A DNA stretch of 64,000 bases from Hippophae tibetana (lineage: Eukaryota; Streptophyta; Magnoliopsida; Rosales; Elaeagnaceae). Below the pieces are notes generated by a model. That model ran no database searches. It saw only the letters and a list, made by a program, of their open reading frames with translations, and was not told where the DNA came from. Within the stretch, counting starts at the first letter, position 1. The number at the start of each line of letters is the position of its first letter. A program made the translations under genes and the position numbers. This document shows positions 31,101 to 40,868 of this stretch, piece after piece. Where the stretch lies: positions 10,793,190 to 10,857,189 of the forward strand of contig CM072811.1 of the NCBI GenBank assembly GCA_037013495.1, read 5' to 3'.

Positions 31101-33095
31101 AGCAAACACTCAAATACAAAAATCATATTGGTTTAAATATTAATTCAAAGGTATAAAAGAATTGAGCTTTTAAATATAAATGAAATAATAGTTTGGCATA
31201 TGTATAAAGTGAAAACGCCAAAAAAGAGTGCATAATATTAATCTCACGAAAGGAATCAAATTAAAGGATTTTATAAAGAAATAAAATAGTATTTTTATAC
31301 ATCAATTAAATATATCAAATAAATTTGGAAATAACTTTTTAGGGATGAATTTAATGCAAATGACTTCTTCGGGAAGTATTTCCTATATTTTTCTTTTTCA
31401 TTTTGCCAATTCTCAGAATTATAATGGGTCATAGTATAAGGTTTGTAATATTCATTTTTTTCTTCCTTTTATTTATCTCTACTTTTTAATTTCGAGATAT
31501 ATATATTTTTAAGGAAAAGGGGCCATGAACAAATTGTACATATATTAAATAATAAGGGGAGTGGTTAATTTGTGTTTTCTCTTTGAATTTGTTTACGTAA
31601 CCCCATATATGTTTCTTTTTGAGAAGTCATGAATGCATGAAGAAAAAGACACATATTTTAAATCTCTACTTAACTTATTCGAGTCAAGTAATAAAAATAA
31701 ACATTTAACACACTATTATTTGTAATTCAATGTAGAGGCCTAAATAGATAATCTAACAATTTAAAATTTAAAAAGTTCACACAAGTAAACAATAAATAAA
31801 ATTTTAAAATAAAGTAAAATATTAATGAAAAAGATAAGATATAAAAAAATCTAAAACAACTTTTTCTTTTTAATGTTGTTTAAGATTACAACTAAAATTC
31901 ATAAAATAAGTTATTTTAATATTCGACATATTTAGGATTTACTATAATAATTAGTTGAAAATCACTCTCCTATTTTAATAAAAAATGTATCAATATTAAT
32001 TATATTAAATAATAGTATTAAGAATTTGAATTAGCTTAGACTCTAATCTCACAAAGCATAAACTCAATTACTAAAATCCTATTGGTTCAAATATTAATTC
32101 AAAGGTATAAACGAAATGAGCTTTTGAATATAAATGAAATAATAGTTTGGCATATGTATAAAGTTGAAAACGCCTAAAAAGAGTGCATAATCTTAATCTC
32201 ACAAAAGGAATCAAATTAAAGGATTTTATAAAGAAATAAAATAGTATTTTTATACATCAAATAAATTTGGAAATAACTTTTTTGGGATGAATTTAATGCA
32301 AATGACTTCTTCGGGGAGTATTTCCTATATTTTCCTTTATATTTAGCCCATTCTGAGAATGATATTGGCTCATAGTATATGGTTTGTACTATTCGTTTTT
32401 TTCTTTATTTTATTTATCTCTACTTTTTATTTTCGAGATATATATATTTTTAAGGAAAAGGAACCATGTACAAATTGTACATATATTAAATAATAAGGGA
32501 TGTGGTTAATTTATGTTTTCTCTTTGAATTTGTTTACGTAACCCCATATATGTATCTTTTTGAGAAGTGAGGAATGCATGAAGAGAAAGACATATTTTAA
32601 ATTTCTACTTAACATATTCAAGTCAAGTAATAAAAATAAACATTTAACACTCTATTAGGTGTAATTCATAGGAGAGGCGTAGAGAGATAATCTAACAATT
32701 TAAAATGTAAAAAGTTAACACAAATAAACAATAAATAAAATTTTAAAATAAAGTAAAATATTAATGAAAAAGATAAGATATAAAAAAATCTAAAACATCT
32801 TTTTCTTTTTAATGTCGTTTAAGATTACAACTAAAATTCATAAAATAAGTTATTTTAATATTCGGCATATTTAGGATTTACTATAATAATTAGTTGAAAA
32901 TCACTCTCCGATTTTAATAAAAAATGTATCAGTATTAATTATATTAAATAATAGTATTAAGAATTTGAATTAGCTTAGACTCTAATCTCACAAAGCAAAC
33001 ACTCAAATACTAAAATCCTATTGGTTCAAATATTAATTCAAAGGTATAAAAGAATTGAGCTTTTGAATACAAATGAAGTAATAGTTTGGCATATG

Positions 33096-34985
33096 TATAA
33101 AGTTGAAAACGCCTAAAAAGAGTGCATAATCTTAATCTCACAAAAGGAATCAAATTAACTGATTTTATAAAGAAATAAAATAGTATTTTTATACATCAAA
33201 TAAATTTGGAAATAACTTTTTTGGGATGAATTTAATGCAAATGACTTCTTCGGGGAGTATTTCCTATATTTTCTTTTATATTTTGCCAATTCTGAGAATT
33301 ATATTGGGTCATAGTATAAAGTTTATACTAATCATTTTGTTTTCTTTTACTTATCTCTACTTTTTATTTTCGAGATATATATTTTTTATTGAAAAGGAAC
33401 CAGATAGAACTTGTACATATATTAAATAATGAGGTGAGTGGTTAATTTGTGTTTTCTCTTTGAATTTGTTTAGGTAACCCCATATATGTCTCTTTTTGAG
33501 AAGTCATGAATGCATGTAGAGAAACACACATATTTTAAATTTCTACTTAACTTATTCAAGTCATGTAATAAAAATAAACATCTAACACACTATTATTTGA
33601 TATTCAATGTAGAGGCCTAAATAGATAATCTAACAATTTAAAATGTAAAAAGTTAACACAAATAAACAATAAATAAAGTTTTAAAATAAAGTAAAATATT
33701 AATGAAAAAGATAAGATATAAAAAAATCTAAAACATCTTTTTCTTTTTAATGTCGTTTAAAATTACAACTAAAATTCATAAAATAAGTTATTTTAATATT
33801 CGACATATTTAGGATTTACTATAATAATTAGTTGAAACTCACTCTCCGATTTTAATAAAAAATGTATCAATATTAATTATATTAAATAATAGTTTTAAGA
33901 ATTTGAATTAGCTTAGAATCTAATCTCACAAAGCATAAACACAAATACAAAAATCCTATTGGTTCAAAATTTAATTCAAAGGTATAAAAGAATTGAGCTT
34001 TTGAATATAAATGAAGTAATAGTTTGGCATATGTATAAAGTTGAAAACGCCTAAAAAGAGTGCATAATCTTAATCTCACAAAAGGAATCAAATTAACTGA
34101 TTTTATAAAGAAATAAAATAGTATTTTTATACATCAAATAAATTTGGAAATAACTTTTTAGGGATGAATTTAATGCAAATGACTTCTTCGGGAAGTATTT
34201 CCTATATTTTCTTTTATATTTTGCCAATTCTGAGAATGATATTGGGTCATAGTATAAAGTTTATACTAATCATTTTGTTTTCTTTTACTTATCTCTACTT
34301 TTTAGTTTCGAGATATATATTTTTTATTGAAAAGGAACCAGATAGAACTTGTACATATATTAAATAATGAGGTGAGTGGTTAATTTGTGTTTTCTCTTTG
34401 AATTTGTTGAGGTAACCCCATATATGTCTCTCTTTGAGAAGTCATGAATGCATGTAGAGAAACACACATATTTTAAATTTCTACTTAACTTATTCAAGTC
34501 ATGTAATAAAAATAAACATCTAACACACTATTATTTGATATTCAATGTAGAGGCCTAAATAGATAATCTAACAATTTAAAATGTAAAAAGTTAACACAAA
34601 TAAACAATAAATAAAGTTTTAAAATAAAGTAAAATATTAATGAAAAAGATAAGATATAAAAAAATCTAAAACATCTTTTTCTTTTTAATGTCGTTTAAAA
34701 TTACAACTAAAATTCATAAAATAAGTTATTTTAATATTCGACATATTTAGGATTTACTATAATAATTAGTTGAAACTCACTCTCCGATTTTAATAAAAAA
34801 TGTATCAATATTAATTATATTAAATAATAGTTTTAAGAATTTGAATTAGCTTAGAATCTAATCTCACAAAGCATAAACACAAATACAAAAATCCTATTGG
34901 TTCAAAATTTAATTCAAAGGTATAAAAGAATTGAGCTTTTGAATATAAATGAAGTAATAGTTTGGCATATGTATAAAGTTGAAAA
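33096..34985 (+). repeat. Tandem pair of 938-bp short monomers
   Basis: Two consecutive monomers repeat with an offset of 938 bp instead of 953 and are nearly identical to each other. They lack 15 bp where other monomers read ATCAAATAAATTTATCAAATAAATTTGG; here ATCAAATAAATTTGG follows directly. The lost segment lies between two short direct copies (ATCAAATAAATTT), so slippage or intra-repeat recombination explains it. The same deletion is seen in monomers near 32262, 33199, 34137 and 51384. Confidence 0.8.
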
Positions 34986-36468
34986 CGCCTAAAAATAGTG
35001 CATAATATTAACCTCACGAAAGGAATCAAATTAAAGGATTTTATAAAGAAATAAAATAGTATTTTTATACATCAATTAAATATACCAATAAATTTGGAAA
35101 TAACTTTTTAGGGATGAATTTAATGCAAATGACTTCTTCGGGAAGTAGTTCCTATATTTTCCTTTATATTTAGCCAATTCTGAGAATGATATTGGCTCAT
35201 AGTATAAGGTTTGTACTATTCATTTTTTTCTTTATTTTATTTATCTCTACTTTTTATTTTCGAGATATATATATTTTTAAGGAAAAGCAACCATGTACAA
35301 ATTGTACATATATTAAATAATAAGGGGAGTGGTTAATTTGTGTTTTCTCTTTGAATTTGTTTACGTAACCCCATATATGTATCTTTTTGAGAAATCATGA
35401 ATGCATGTAGAGAAAGACACATACTTTAAATTTCTACTTAACTAATTCAAGTCAAGTAATAAAAATAAACATTTAACACACTATTATTTGTAATTCAATG
35501 CAGAGGCCTAAATAGATAATCTAACAATTTAAAATGTAAAAAGTTCACACAAGTAAACAATAAATAAAATTTTAAAATAAAGTAAAATATTAATGAAAAA
35601 GATAAGATATAAAAAAATCTAAAGCATCTTTTTCTTTTTAATGTCGTTTAAGATTACAACTAAAATTCATGAAATAAGTGATTTAAATATTCGACATATT
35701 TAGGATTTACTATAATAATTAGTTGAAAATCACTCTCCGATTTTAATAAAAAATGTATCAATATTAATTATATTAAATAATAGTATTAAGAATTTGAATT
35801 AGCTTAGACTCTAATCTCACAAAGCATACACTCAAATAGTAAAATCCTATTGGTTCAAAATTTATTTCAAAGGTATAAAAGAATTGAGCTTTTGAATATA
35901 AATGAAGTAATAGTTTGGCATATGTATAAAGTTGAAAACGCCTAAAAATAGTGCATAATATTAACCTCACGAAAGGAATCAAATTAAAGGATTTTATAAA
36001 GAAATAAAATAGTATTTTTATACATCAATTAAATATACCAATAAATTTGGAAATAACTTTTTAGGGATGAATTTAATGCAAATGACTTCTTCGGGAAGTA
36101 GTTCCTATATTTTCCTTTATATTTCGCCAATTCTGAGAATGATATTGGCTCATAGTATAAGGTTTGTACTATTAATTTTTTTCTTTCTTTTATTTATATA
36201 TATTTTTTATTTTCGAGATATATATATTTTTAAGGAAAAGGAACCATGTACAAATTGTACATATATTATATAATAAGTTGAGTGGTTAATTTGTGTTTTC
36301 TCTTTGAATTTGTTTAGGTAACCCCATATATGTCTCTTTTTGAGAAGTCATGAATGCATGTAGAGAAACACACATATTTTAAATTTCTACTTAACTTATT
36401 CAAGTCAAGTAATAAAAATAAACATCTAACACACTATTATTTGATATTCAATGTAGAGGCCTAAATAG

Positions 36469-36473
36469 ATAAT
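36469..36473. repeat. Target-site duplication (left), ATAAT
   Basis: The 5 bp ATAAT directly precede the TG of the 5' LTR and are repeated directly after the CA of the 3' LTR at 49919-49923. Uninterrupted satellite monomers read GATAATCTAAC at this site, so removing the element and one ATAAT restores the monomer exactly. Five bp is the usual duplication length for Ty3/gypsy integrases. Confidence 0.97.
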
Positions 36474-36764
36474 TGATGAGTGCTCTAAAAGCACTAAAAT
36501 AACCATGATTTTATGTACCTTAATTGATTAAAAATACATATATTTATATGTTTTATCATATATTTATATAAATTTGTCTTTTTCGGAATCACGGGTATTT
36601 TTATTGTTTTTCAGGTATTTTGGCTTCAAAACGCAATGTAAAGACTCAAAGAGGAATATTTGAAGCAATACATCACAAATATATCAATAAATAAGTGAGA
36701 AAAGGTCAACAAACATGGAAAAATCGGACGAAATGGGTCGAAAAAGTCAAAAATGTCAAAAAGA

Positions 36765-36950
36765 CGGAAATCGCGCGCCGCAGCCCAGCCGTGCGCGAAG
36801 CCCAGCGCCCAGCCGCGCGCAGCCCAGCGCGCCCCAGCGCCCCATTCCGCGCGCGCCCGTGCGCGCTGGCATGCCCAGCTGCGCGCAGCTCAGCGCGCCG
36901 AGCTGCGCGCAGCGCCTCAGCAGCCCCCCTCCGCGCGCCCAACGCGTTTT
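36765..36950 (+). repeat. GC-rich degenerate minisatellite in U3 of the 5' LTR
   Basis: A CpG-rich island built from short variants of GCGCGCAGCCCAGC, inside a region that is otherwise strongly AT-rich. All six frames are open across parts of it because stop codons are rare in such sequence, so the open frames are not evidence of coding. The matching part of the 3' LTR (about 48205-48370) differs from it by three indels, as expected of an unstable short tandem repeat. Confidence 0.8.
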
Positions 36951-36962
36951 CGCCCCATTTTT

Positions 36963-36988
36963 CACGTGCAGCCGCCCCTGTGACGTCA
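36963..36988 (+). promoter_or_regulatory. G-box and TGACGTCA element in the LTR promoter
   Basis: CACGTG (36963-36968) and the palindrome TGACGTCA (36981-36988) lie about 100-130 bp before the TATA box. Both are classic plant bZIP binding cores. A second site follows as TGATGTCA here, but is a perfect TGACGTCA in the 3' LTR (48417-48424), 11 bp from the first. Two TGACG motifs about 12 bp apart form the as-1 type element known from plant viral and stress promoters. Binding is inferred, not shown. Confidence 0.5.
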
Positions 36989-37089
36989 TGGTGATGTCAT
37001 TGATGACATTAGCAATTCCAATACGCGTTTTTACATTTTTTAATATTTTTTTAACATTTTTTTACTCATTTTTTCTCTTCATCCTCACC

Positions 37090-37097
37090 TATAAATA
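37090..37097 (+). promoter_or_regulatory. TATA box of the 5' LTR
   Basis: TATAAATA preceded by CACC and followed by a C-run, the only good TATA box in the upstream half of the LTR and correctly placed after the bZIP-type motifs. Transcription would be expected to begin roughly 25-35 bp downstream, near 37120, which would mark the start of R. The same sequence occurs in the 3' LTR at 48504-48511. Confidence 0.7.
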
Positions 37098-37870
37098 CCC
37101 CCCTTCCCTTCACTTCAAATCACACCTTCAAAACTCACTTCTCTCTTCTTTCTTTCTCTCATTTCTTAGTTTTTAGTTTCTCTTAGTTTCTTTCTTAGTT
37201 TCTAAGCTTTTCTTAGTTTTTCTCTTAGTTTTTAGTTCAATTCTCTTAGGTTTAGAGTTCTTCTCTTTTTGAGAGGAACTTGTAATGTTTTTGTAATAAT
37301 TTAGATTTTTGATTCAATATATGGAAGTGCAAATTCCGCTCGGAGGTTTTCCAGCTACGGGAATAGCGTCAAAGTTCTGTAAGGATTTTATTTTCTTTAC
37401 AGTTATTTTTATGCTTTATTCTTACATGTTATATTCAACTTGTCTGTGGTTAAATTTAACTATGCTGGCTGTTTAGTAAATATGATGTAATAATGACGTT
37501 GTTATGCTTGCGAAATATTAAATAGGTAAAAATCTCTAAAATGAATTGATTTTGTTTTTATTCAAGATTTTATATTAAGAATGTTAGAGAGAAATATATT
37601 ATTTTTCATTACAAACTTAAACCTGAAAATTAGATTTTAAGGTTTAGTTATCCTGTCTAATTTAGAGTAGTGCTCTTTTTTATTTGTTGGTACAATCGCC
37701 CGGTAGTTAGAGTGAAACTCTATTTCAAAAGTTTTTATAAGAATTATTATGTGAAAATGTATTGACAACATGTTTTCAATAGTGGTTTTAAAACTTGAAA
37801 GTTAGTACTCGGATAATTAAATTCTTATGTTTAATTTGGACACCTTGAATAATGTTTAAATTGTCTAACC

Positions 37871-38016
37871 CCACCAAAGGTGGCATTTAAATGGTTCATT
37901 TTCAATCTCTTAGAAAAAGGAATTAATTTAATTAAACATATTAGTTATCAACCCCACCCATAGGTGTTAATTGATTTGTTTAGTTAACAAAGAATATCTA
38001 ACCCCACCAAAGGTGG
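37871..38016 (+). repeat. Three small hairpins in the 3' half of the LTR
   Basis: CCACC-AAA-GGTGG at 37871-37883 and again at 38004-38016, with a weaker version CACC-CATA-GGTG at 37955-37966. Each is preceded by A(A)CCC. The trio is conserved in the 3' LTR (first at 49285-49297). They lie after the TATA box, so would be in the transcript if R/U5 extends this far. Function unknown. Confidence 0.6.
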
Positions 38017-38510
38017 TATTTATATAAAAAAGAGAGAATCAATAAAATATCAATTTATATCTTTAATAACCTAGTTAATATGAGCAAGCATAATTAATTT
38101 AGTTATTACATCCATAAATACTCCGCTAATATAAATGCTAAAAATTTGCATGAATATTTATTGAATCTGTATATATGTTTATTTTCAGATAATTATTTAT
38201 TGAATTTGTATCTATGTTTATTTTTATGTTATTAGATTATATTTAATTAATCTGTATATATGTTTATTTTATGTTATTAGATTAGGAACACAAAAACCAA
38301 ACTATCGTGACAGGATGTTTAGGATTTAATTTCGTTTTTAAAAGTTTGAATAATAAATTAAAAACCACATACATTCCTTCCTTAGATCGACCTTGGGAGT
38401 ATACTTATCATTTTCTTCGAAATGATTCGTGCACTTGTGAGAGTTTTATAAATATTAAAACCAAAGTATTTGTGGAGATCGGCGATGCCGGTTTTCGCTC
38501 ATCAAGTTTT

Positions 38511-38528
38511 TGGCGCCGTTGCCGGGGA
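38511..38528 (+). promoter_or_regulatory. Primer-binding site, complementary to tRNA-Asp
   Basis: TGGCGCCGTTGCCGGGGA, starting 7 nt after the end of the 5' LTR (6-nt gap AGTTTT). It is the exact complement of the last 18 nt, including CCA, of plant cytosolic tRNA-Asp. A tRNA-Asp primer-binding site is a hallmark of the Athila lineage. This is where minus-strand DNA synthesis would be primed. Confidence 0.95.
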
Positions 38529-39188
38529 AGGAATAGCGTTTTTAAATTATTTATCAAAATTTTAAAAACATTTTTGTGCTGTAAATAATTGTGATATTTT
38601 AACAATAATCAAATTTCAAAATTCATAAAAATAATTGAAAAAAAAATAATAATAAATAAAAAAAAAAAATAATTTTTTTTAATTGTAAAATAATTTAGAA
38701 ATTTGAAATTTGAAGAAAGAAAAAAAAAATTTTACCGTTCATGAATAGTAAAAATAAAAATAAAAAAAAAATAAAAAAAATAATAATAAAAAAAATAAAA
38801 AAAACATTACTTGAATTTATACCTAATTAATTGAATAACATGAAAAGTAAAAATCTAAGGGAGTTCTGTCTAGGAGACTAGTTCTTGGAAGCCTTTGTGC
38901 CACTAGTCTTTCCTGGGAACGTTGCTCTGGCTAGGAAAATGGTATTTAAGGAGTCGTTTGCACCACCATTCTTTCCTGGGAGCACTCTTGGTTAATACTA
39001 ATTATGTTACAAAATAATAAAATAAAATAAAAAAATAAAAAAATAAAAATAAAAAAATAAAAAATAAATTTTGTTTTTCCTTATTTTTAACTAGTTTTGT
39101 TTAGTGCCTTGTATTAAATAACATGTAAATTTTCTCTAAATTTTTTATTTTGTTGACAGGAGTTTTAAATTTACGTTTACAATAGTCT
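38529..39188 (+). other. Leader between primer-binding site and first ORF
   Basis: 660 bp, mostly A- and T-tracts (very A-rich at 38640-38830 and 39000-39070). The exception is a mixed-composition island at 38855-39000 that could fold: AGACTAGT (38875-38882) pairs with ACTAGTCT (38902-38909), and TCTTTCCTGGGA occurs twice (about 38906 and 38970). Such a structured island is where a packaging or dimerisation signal could sit, but this is inference. A T-rich tract ending in GACAG at 39159, 30 bp before the first ATG, resembles a 3' splice site. Confidence 0.6.
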
Positions 39189-40526
39189 ATGCGTGGTAGG
39201 AGATCCTTAGGAAACCCCCTTACACCATATGTAAATAATTTTCATAAATTTAAACAACTGTCAACAAAACTGGATTCTACCCATCAACCTGTTTTTGAGC
39301 CAAACATAGAACCAACTCTTAATCCTTTGCTAGAACCAAAAGAAATGGAGGAAAACCAACATATTAGGGAAACCACGATGAAGGAGTTTGCAAGACCCGT
39401 GATTGGCACGGCAACTACCGATATCCAGTTGGGAGAGGCTGCTCGGAATTATGACCTTAAAAATATTCATTTTTCTATGCTTCCTTCCTTTTATGGATTA
39501 CCTAATGAAGATTCTCTTTCCTTTATGAGAGATTTCTATGCTACGGTCCAAACATTCCCCCTCGGTATTCTAAACGAGGATCAACTTAGGATGAGATGTT
39601 TTCCCTACACTCTAAAGGATAAGGCCAAAGCTTGGTTGATGTCACTTCCCCCAGGTTCTCTGATGACATGGGGTAACATTTACAATAAATTCATGGGAAA
39701 ATTCTATTCCCATCCAAAAACATCAGAGTTGAGAGGAAAGATTGCTACTTTCTCTCAGATGGATGGAGAACCATTCCATGAAGCTTGGGATAGGTTCAAG
39801 ATGTTTCTCACTCAGTGTCCCCATCATAGCTTTCCCCTGCAGTTGCAGAACCAATTCTTTTACGATGGACTTACACAACAATGTCAGTTCATTGTCGACA
39901 ACGCTGCAGGAGGAGCAATAGGAGAAAAAACTGCCTCAGAGACGTATAACCTCTTTGAGATGTTGGGTGCTAATTCCCAACAGAAAAGCTCCCGAGTGAG
40001 AAAAGCTGGAGTTCATGAAATCGACTCCAGTAATGAAGTTCAACAACAACTTGTTCAACTGACTAAGCAAGTTGCCCTTCTCGCTAGACAAACCAACACC
40101 AATAATGAACAATATGGTTTGTACAGCAACATGGGACATGGTACTGAAGCCTGTCCATATCAAGGAGAAACAACTGGACCTGAACAGGTCAATGTGTTGG
40201 GAGCATATCAACAGAGACCAAGGTTTGATCCCAACTCAAATACCTATAATCCTGGGTGGAGAAGTCATCCAAATTTCTCTTGGAGGCAAAACAACCCTCC
40301 TTTCACTCAAAGCTCAAACCAGGCAGGCCAACAATTCCACCCACCTATTCCAAGAAGCATTCCCAATAAACCAACCCTGGAGGACAACTTGAATTCTTTT
40401 ATTCAAGTCTGTAGGGATAATCAATCTAAAACCAATCAACGGTTGGACTCTGTGGAAGCTTCTATCAAAAAGGTGGAAGTTCAAGTTGAACAGTTAGTTG
40501 AACATTTGCAAAAAGGCAAAGACTAA
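39189..40526 (+). CDS. gag: Stand-alone Gag-like ORF (ORF1)
   Basis: 445 codons encoding a capsid-type Gag without protease or pol. Residues from about 65 to 285 match the Gag of the following ORF throughout (shared blocks include DIQL/GIQLx[43 protein letters not shown] and VDNAAGG). It has a 52-residue N-terminal extension before the Met that aligns with the start of ORF2 Gag; I kept the first Met because no other in-frame start fits better. The zinc knuckle is broken: at residues 309-322 the pattern is Y-X2-Y-X4-H-X4-C, so the first two Cys are both Tyr, each explained by one G-to-A change. A final helical, charged segment ends in a stop where ORF2 continues into protease. It would form particles or modulate Gag; RNA binding through the knuckle is unlikely. 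It may be a functional second Gag or a decaying duplicate. Confidence 0.85.
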   Translation: MRGRRSLGNPLTPYVNNFHKFKQLSTKLDSTHQPVFEPNIEPTLNPLLEPKEMEENQHIRETTMKEFARPVIGTATTDIQLGEAARNYDLKNIHFSMLPSFYGLPNEDSLSFMRDFYATVQTFPLGILNEDQLRMRCFPYTLKDKAKAWLMSLPPGSLMTWGNIYNKFMGKFYSHPKTSELRGKIATFSQMDGEPFHEAWDRFKMFLTQCPHHSFPLQLQNQFFYDGLTQQCQFIVDNAAGGAIGEKTASETYNLFEMLGANSQQKSSRVRKAGVHEIDSSNEVQQQLVQLTKQVALLARQTNTNNEQYGLYSNMGHGTEACPYQGETTGPEQVNVLGAYQQRPRFDPNSNTYNPGWRSHPNFSWRQNNPPFTQSSNQAGQQFHPPIPRSIPNKPTLEDNLNSFIQVCRDNQSKTNQRLDSVEASIKKVEVQVEQLVEHLQKGKD

Positions 40527-40868
40527 TTTGAAACTTAAATGAATTCAATGAAGAGGAGACATTGAGTTTTTCATTCTGCAATCTCCAAGCAACGTCTTAC
40601 TAGAAGACGATAAATTTTAGTCCTGTATGGGAGGTCACCCATTATTGTATTTTCCTTTGTTTTAGTTTGCGTGTAATAAAAATTCAGATGAAATAAAATT
40701 CGTTTGTTTCAAAAATTCTGTCCATTCGTTTAAATAAAAAAAAAATTAGGTTCCTTGCACTTTTTGCTTTTACGTTTTATCAAGTTATAAATATTTCTTA
40801 GAGATATCTACTAAGAGCAAATTGTTGATACACAATAGGAGGAGGATCATTTTCAACTACAAACAACC
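40527..40868 (+). other. Spacer between the two ORFs, with twin hairpins
   Basis: 342 bp without a plausible gene. Just after the ORF1 stop are two hairpins: CGTCTT / AAGACG (40593-40609) and ATGGG / CCCAT (40627-40642). The same twin hairpin follows the gag-pol stop at 46053-46101, with matching flanking words, so this spacer resembles the start of the element's 3' region. The rest is AT-rich, with an A-run near 40737, and ends in a GGAGGAGG purine stretch shortly before the ORF2 ATG. Confidence 0.75.

Larger units (their letters stand above)
1..36473 (+). repeat. ~953-bp satellite array, left part (about 38 monomers)
   Basis: Head-to-tail AT-rich satellite with a period of 953-955 bp. A convenient landmark inside each monomer (the stretch reading TAGTATTAAGAATTTG) recurs near 545, 1465, 2430, 3390, 4355, 5315, 6270, 7230, 8185, 9135, 10095, 11045, 11995, 12950, 13900, 14855, 15810, 16760, 17715, 18670, 19625, 20580, 21535, 22490, 23440, 24385, 25345, 26290, 27245, 28200, 29150, 30110, 31060, 32015, 32955, 33890, 34825 and 35780. 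All monomers have the same orientation. Monomers differ from one another by substitutions and small indels, but blocks of several monomers recur almost unchanged. The short open frames in each monomer on both strands look incidental. The array is interrupted at 36473 by an LTR retrotransposon and resumes in phase after it. Chromosomal location (centromeric, subtelomeric or other) cannot be told from sequence alone. Confidence 0.97.
36474..38504 (+). repeat. 5' LTR (2031 bp)
   Basis: Begins TGATGAGTGC, ends GCTCATCA; the terminal 7 bp are inverted repeats. From left to right it contains an AT-rich start, a GC-rich low-complexity stretch (about 36765-36950), G-box and TGACGTCA motifs, a TATA box at 37090, a pyrimidine-rich region with repeated TTTCTTAG (37140-37260), a likely polyadenylation region near 37280-37310, three short hairpins (37871-38016) and an AT-rich end. 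Short open frames within it, especially in the GC-rich part, are products of base composition. Confidence 0.96.

Noticed and set aside
1..36473. CRISPR-like array of regular repeats
   Set aside because: The period is about 953 bp with no unique spacers and the context is a plant genome; it is a satellite.
36695..37176. Overlapping Ala/Arg/Pro-rich open frames on both strands in the LTR (also 48064-48508)
   Set aside because: They coincide with the GC-rich low-complexity stretch, where all frames are open; the two LTR copies differ by frame-breaking indels.
38511..38528. tRNA-like 18-mer
   Set aside because: Only the complement of the tRNA 3' end is present, with no cloverleaf; it is a primer-binding site, not a tRNA gene.
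38307..38588. 93-codon frame spanning the end of the 5' LTR and the primer-binding site
   Set aside because: It runs through the LTR end and the tRNA-Asp site, and is cut short in the 3' LTR where the satellite begins; chance frame.
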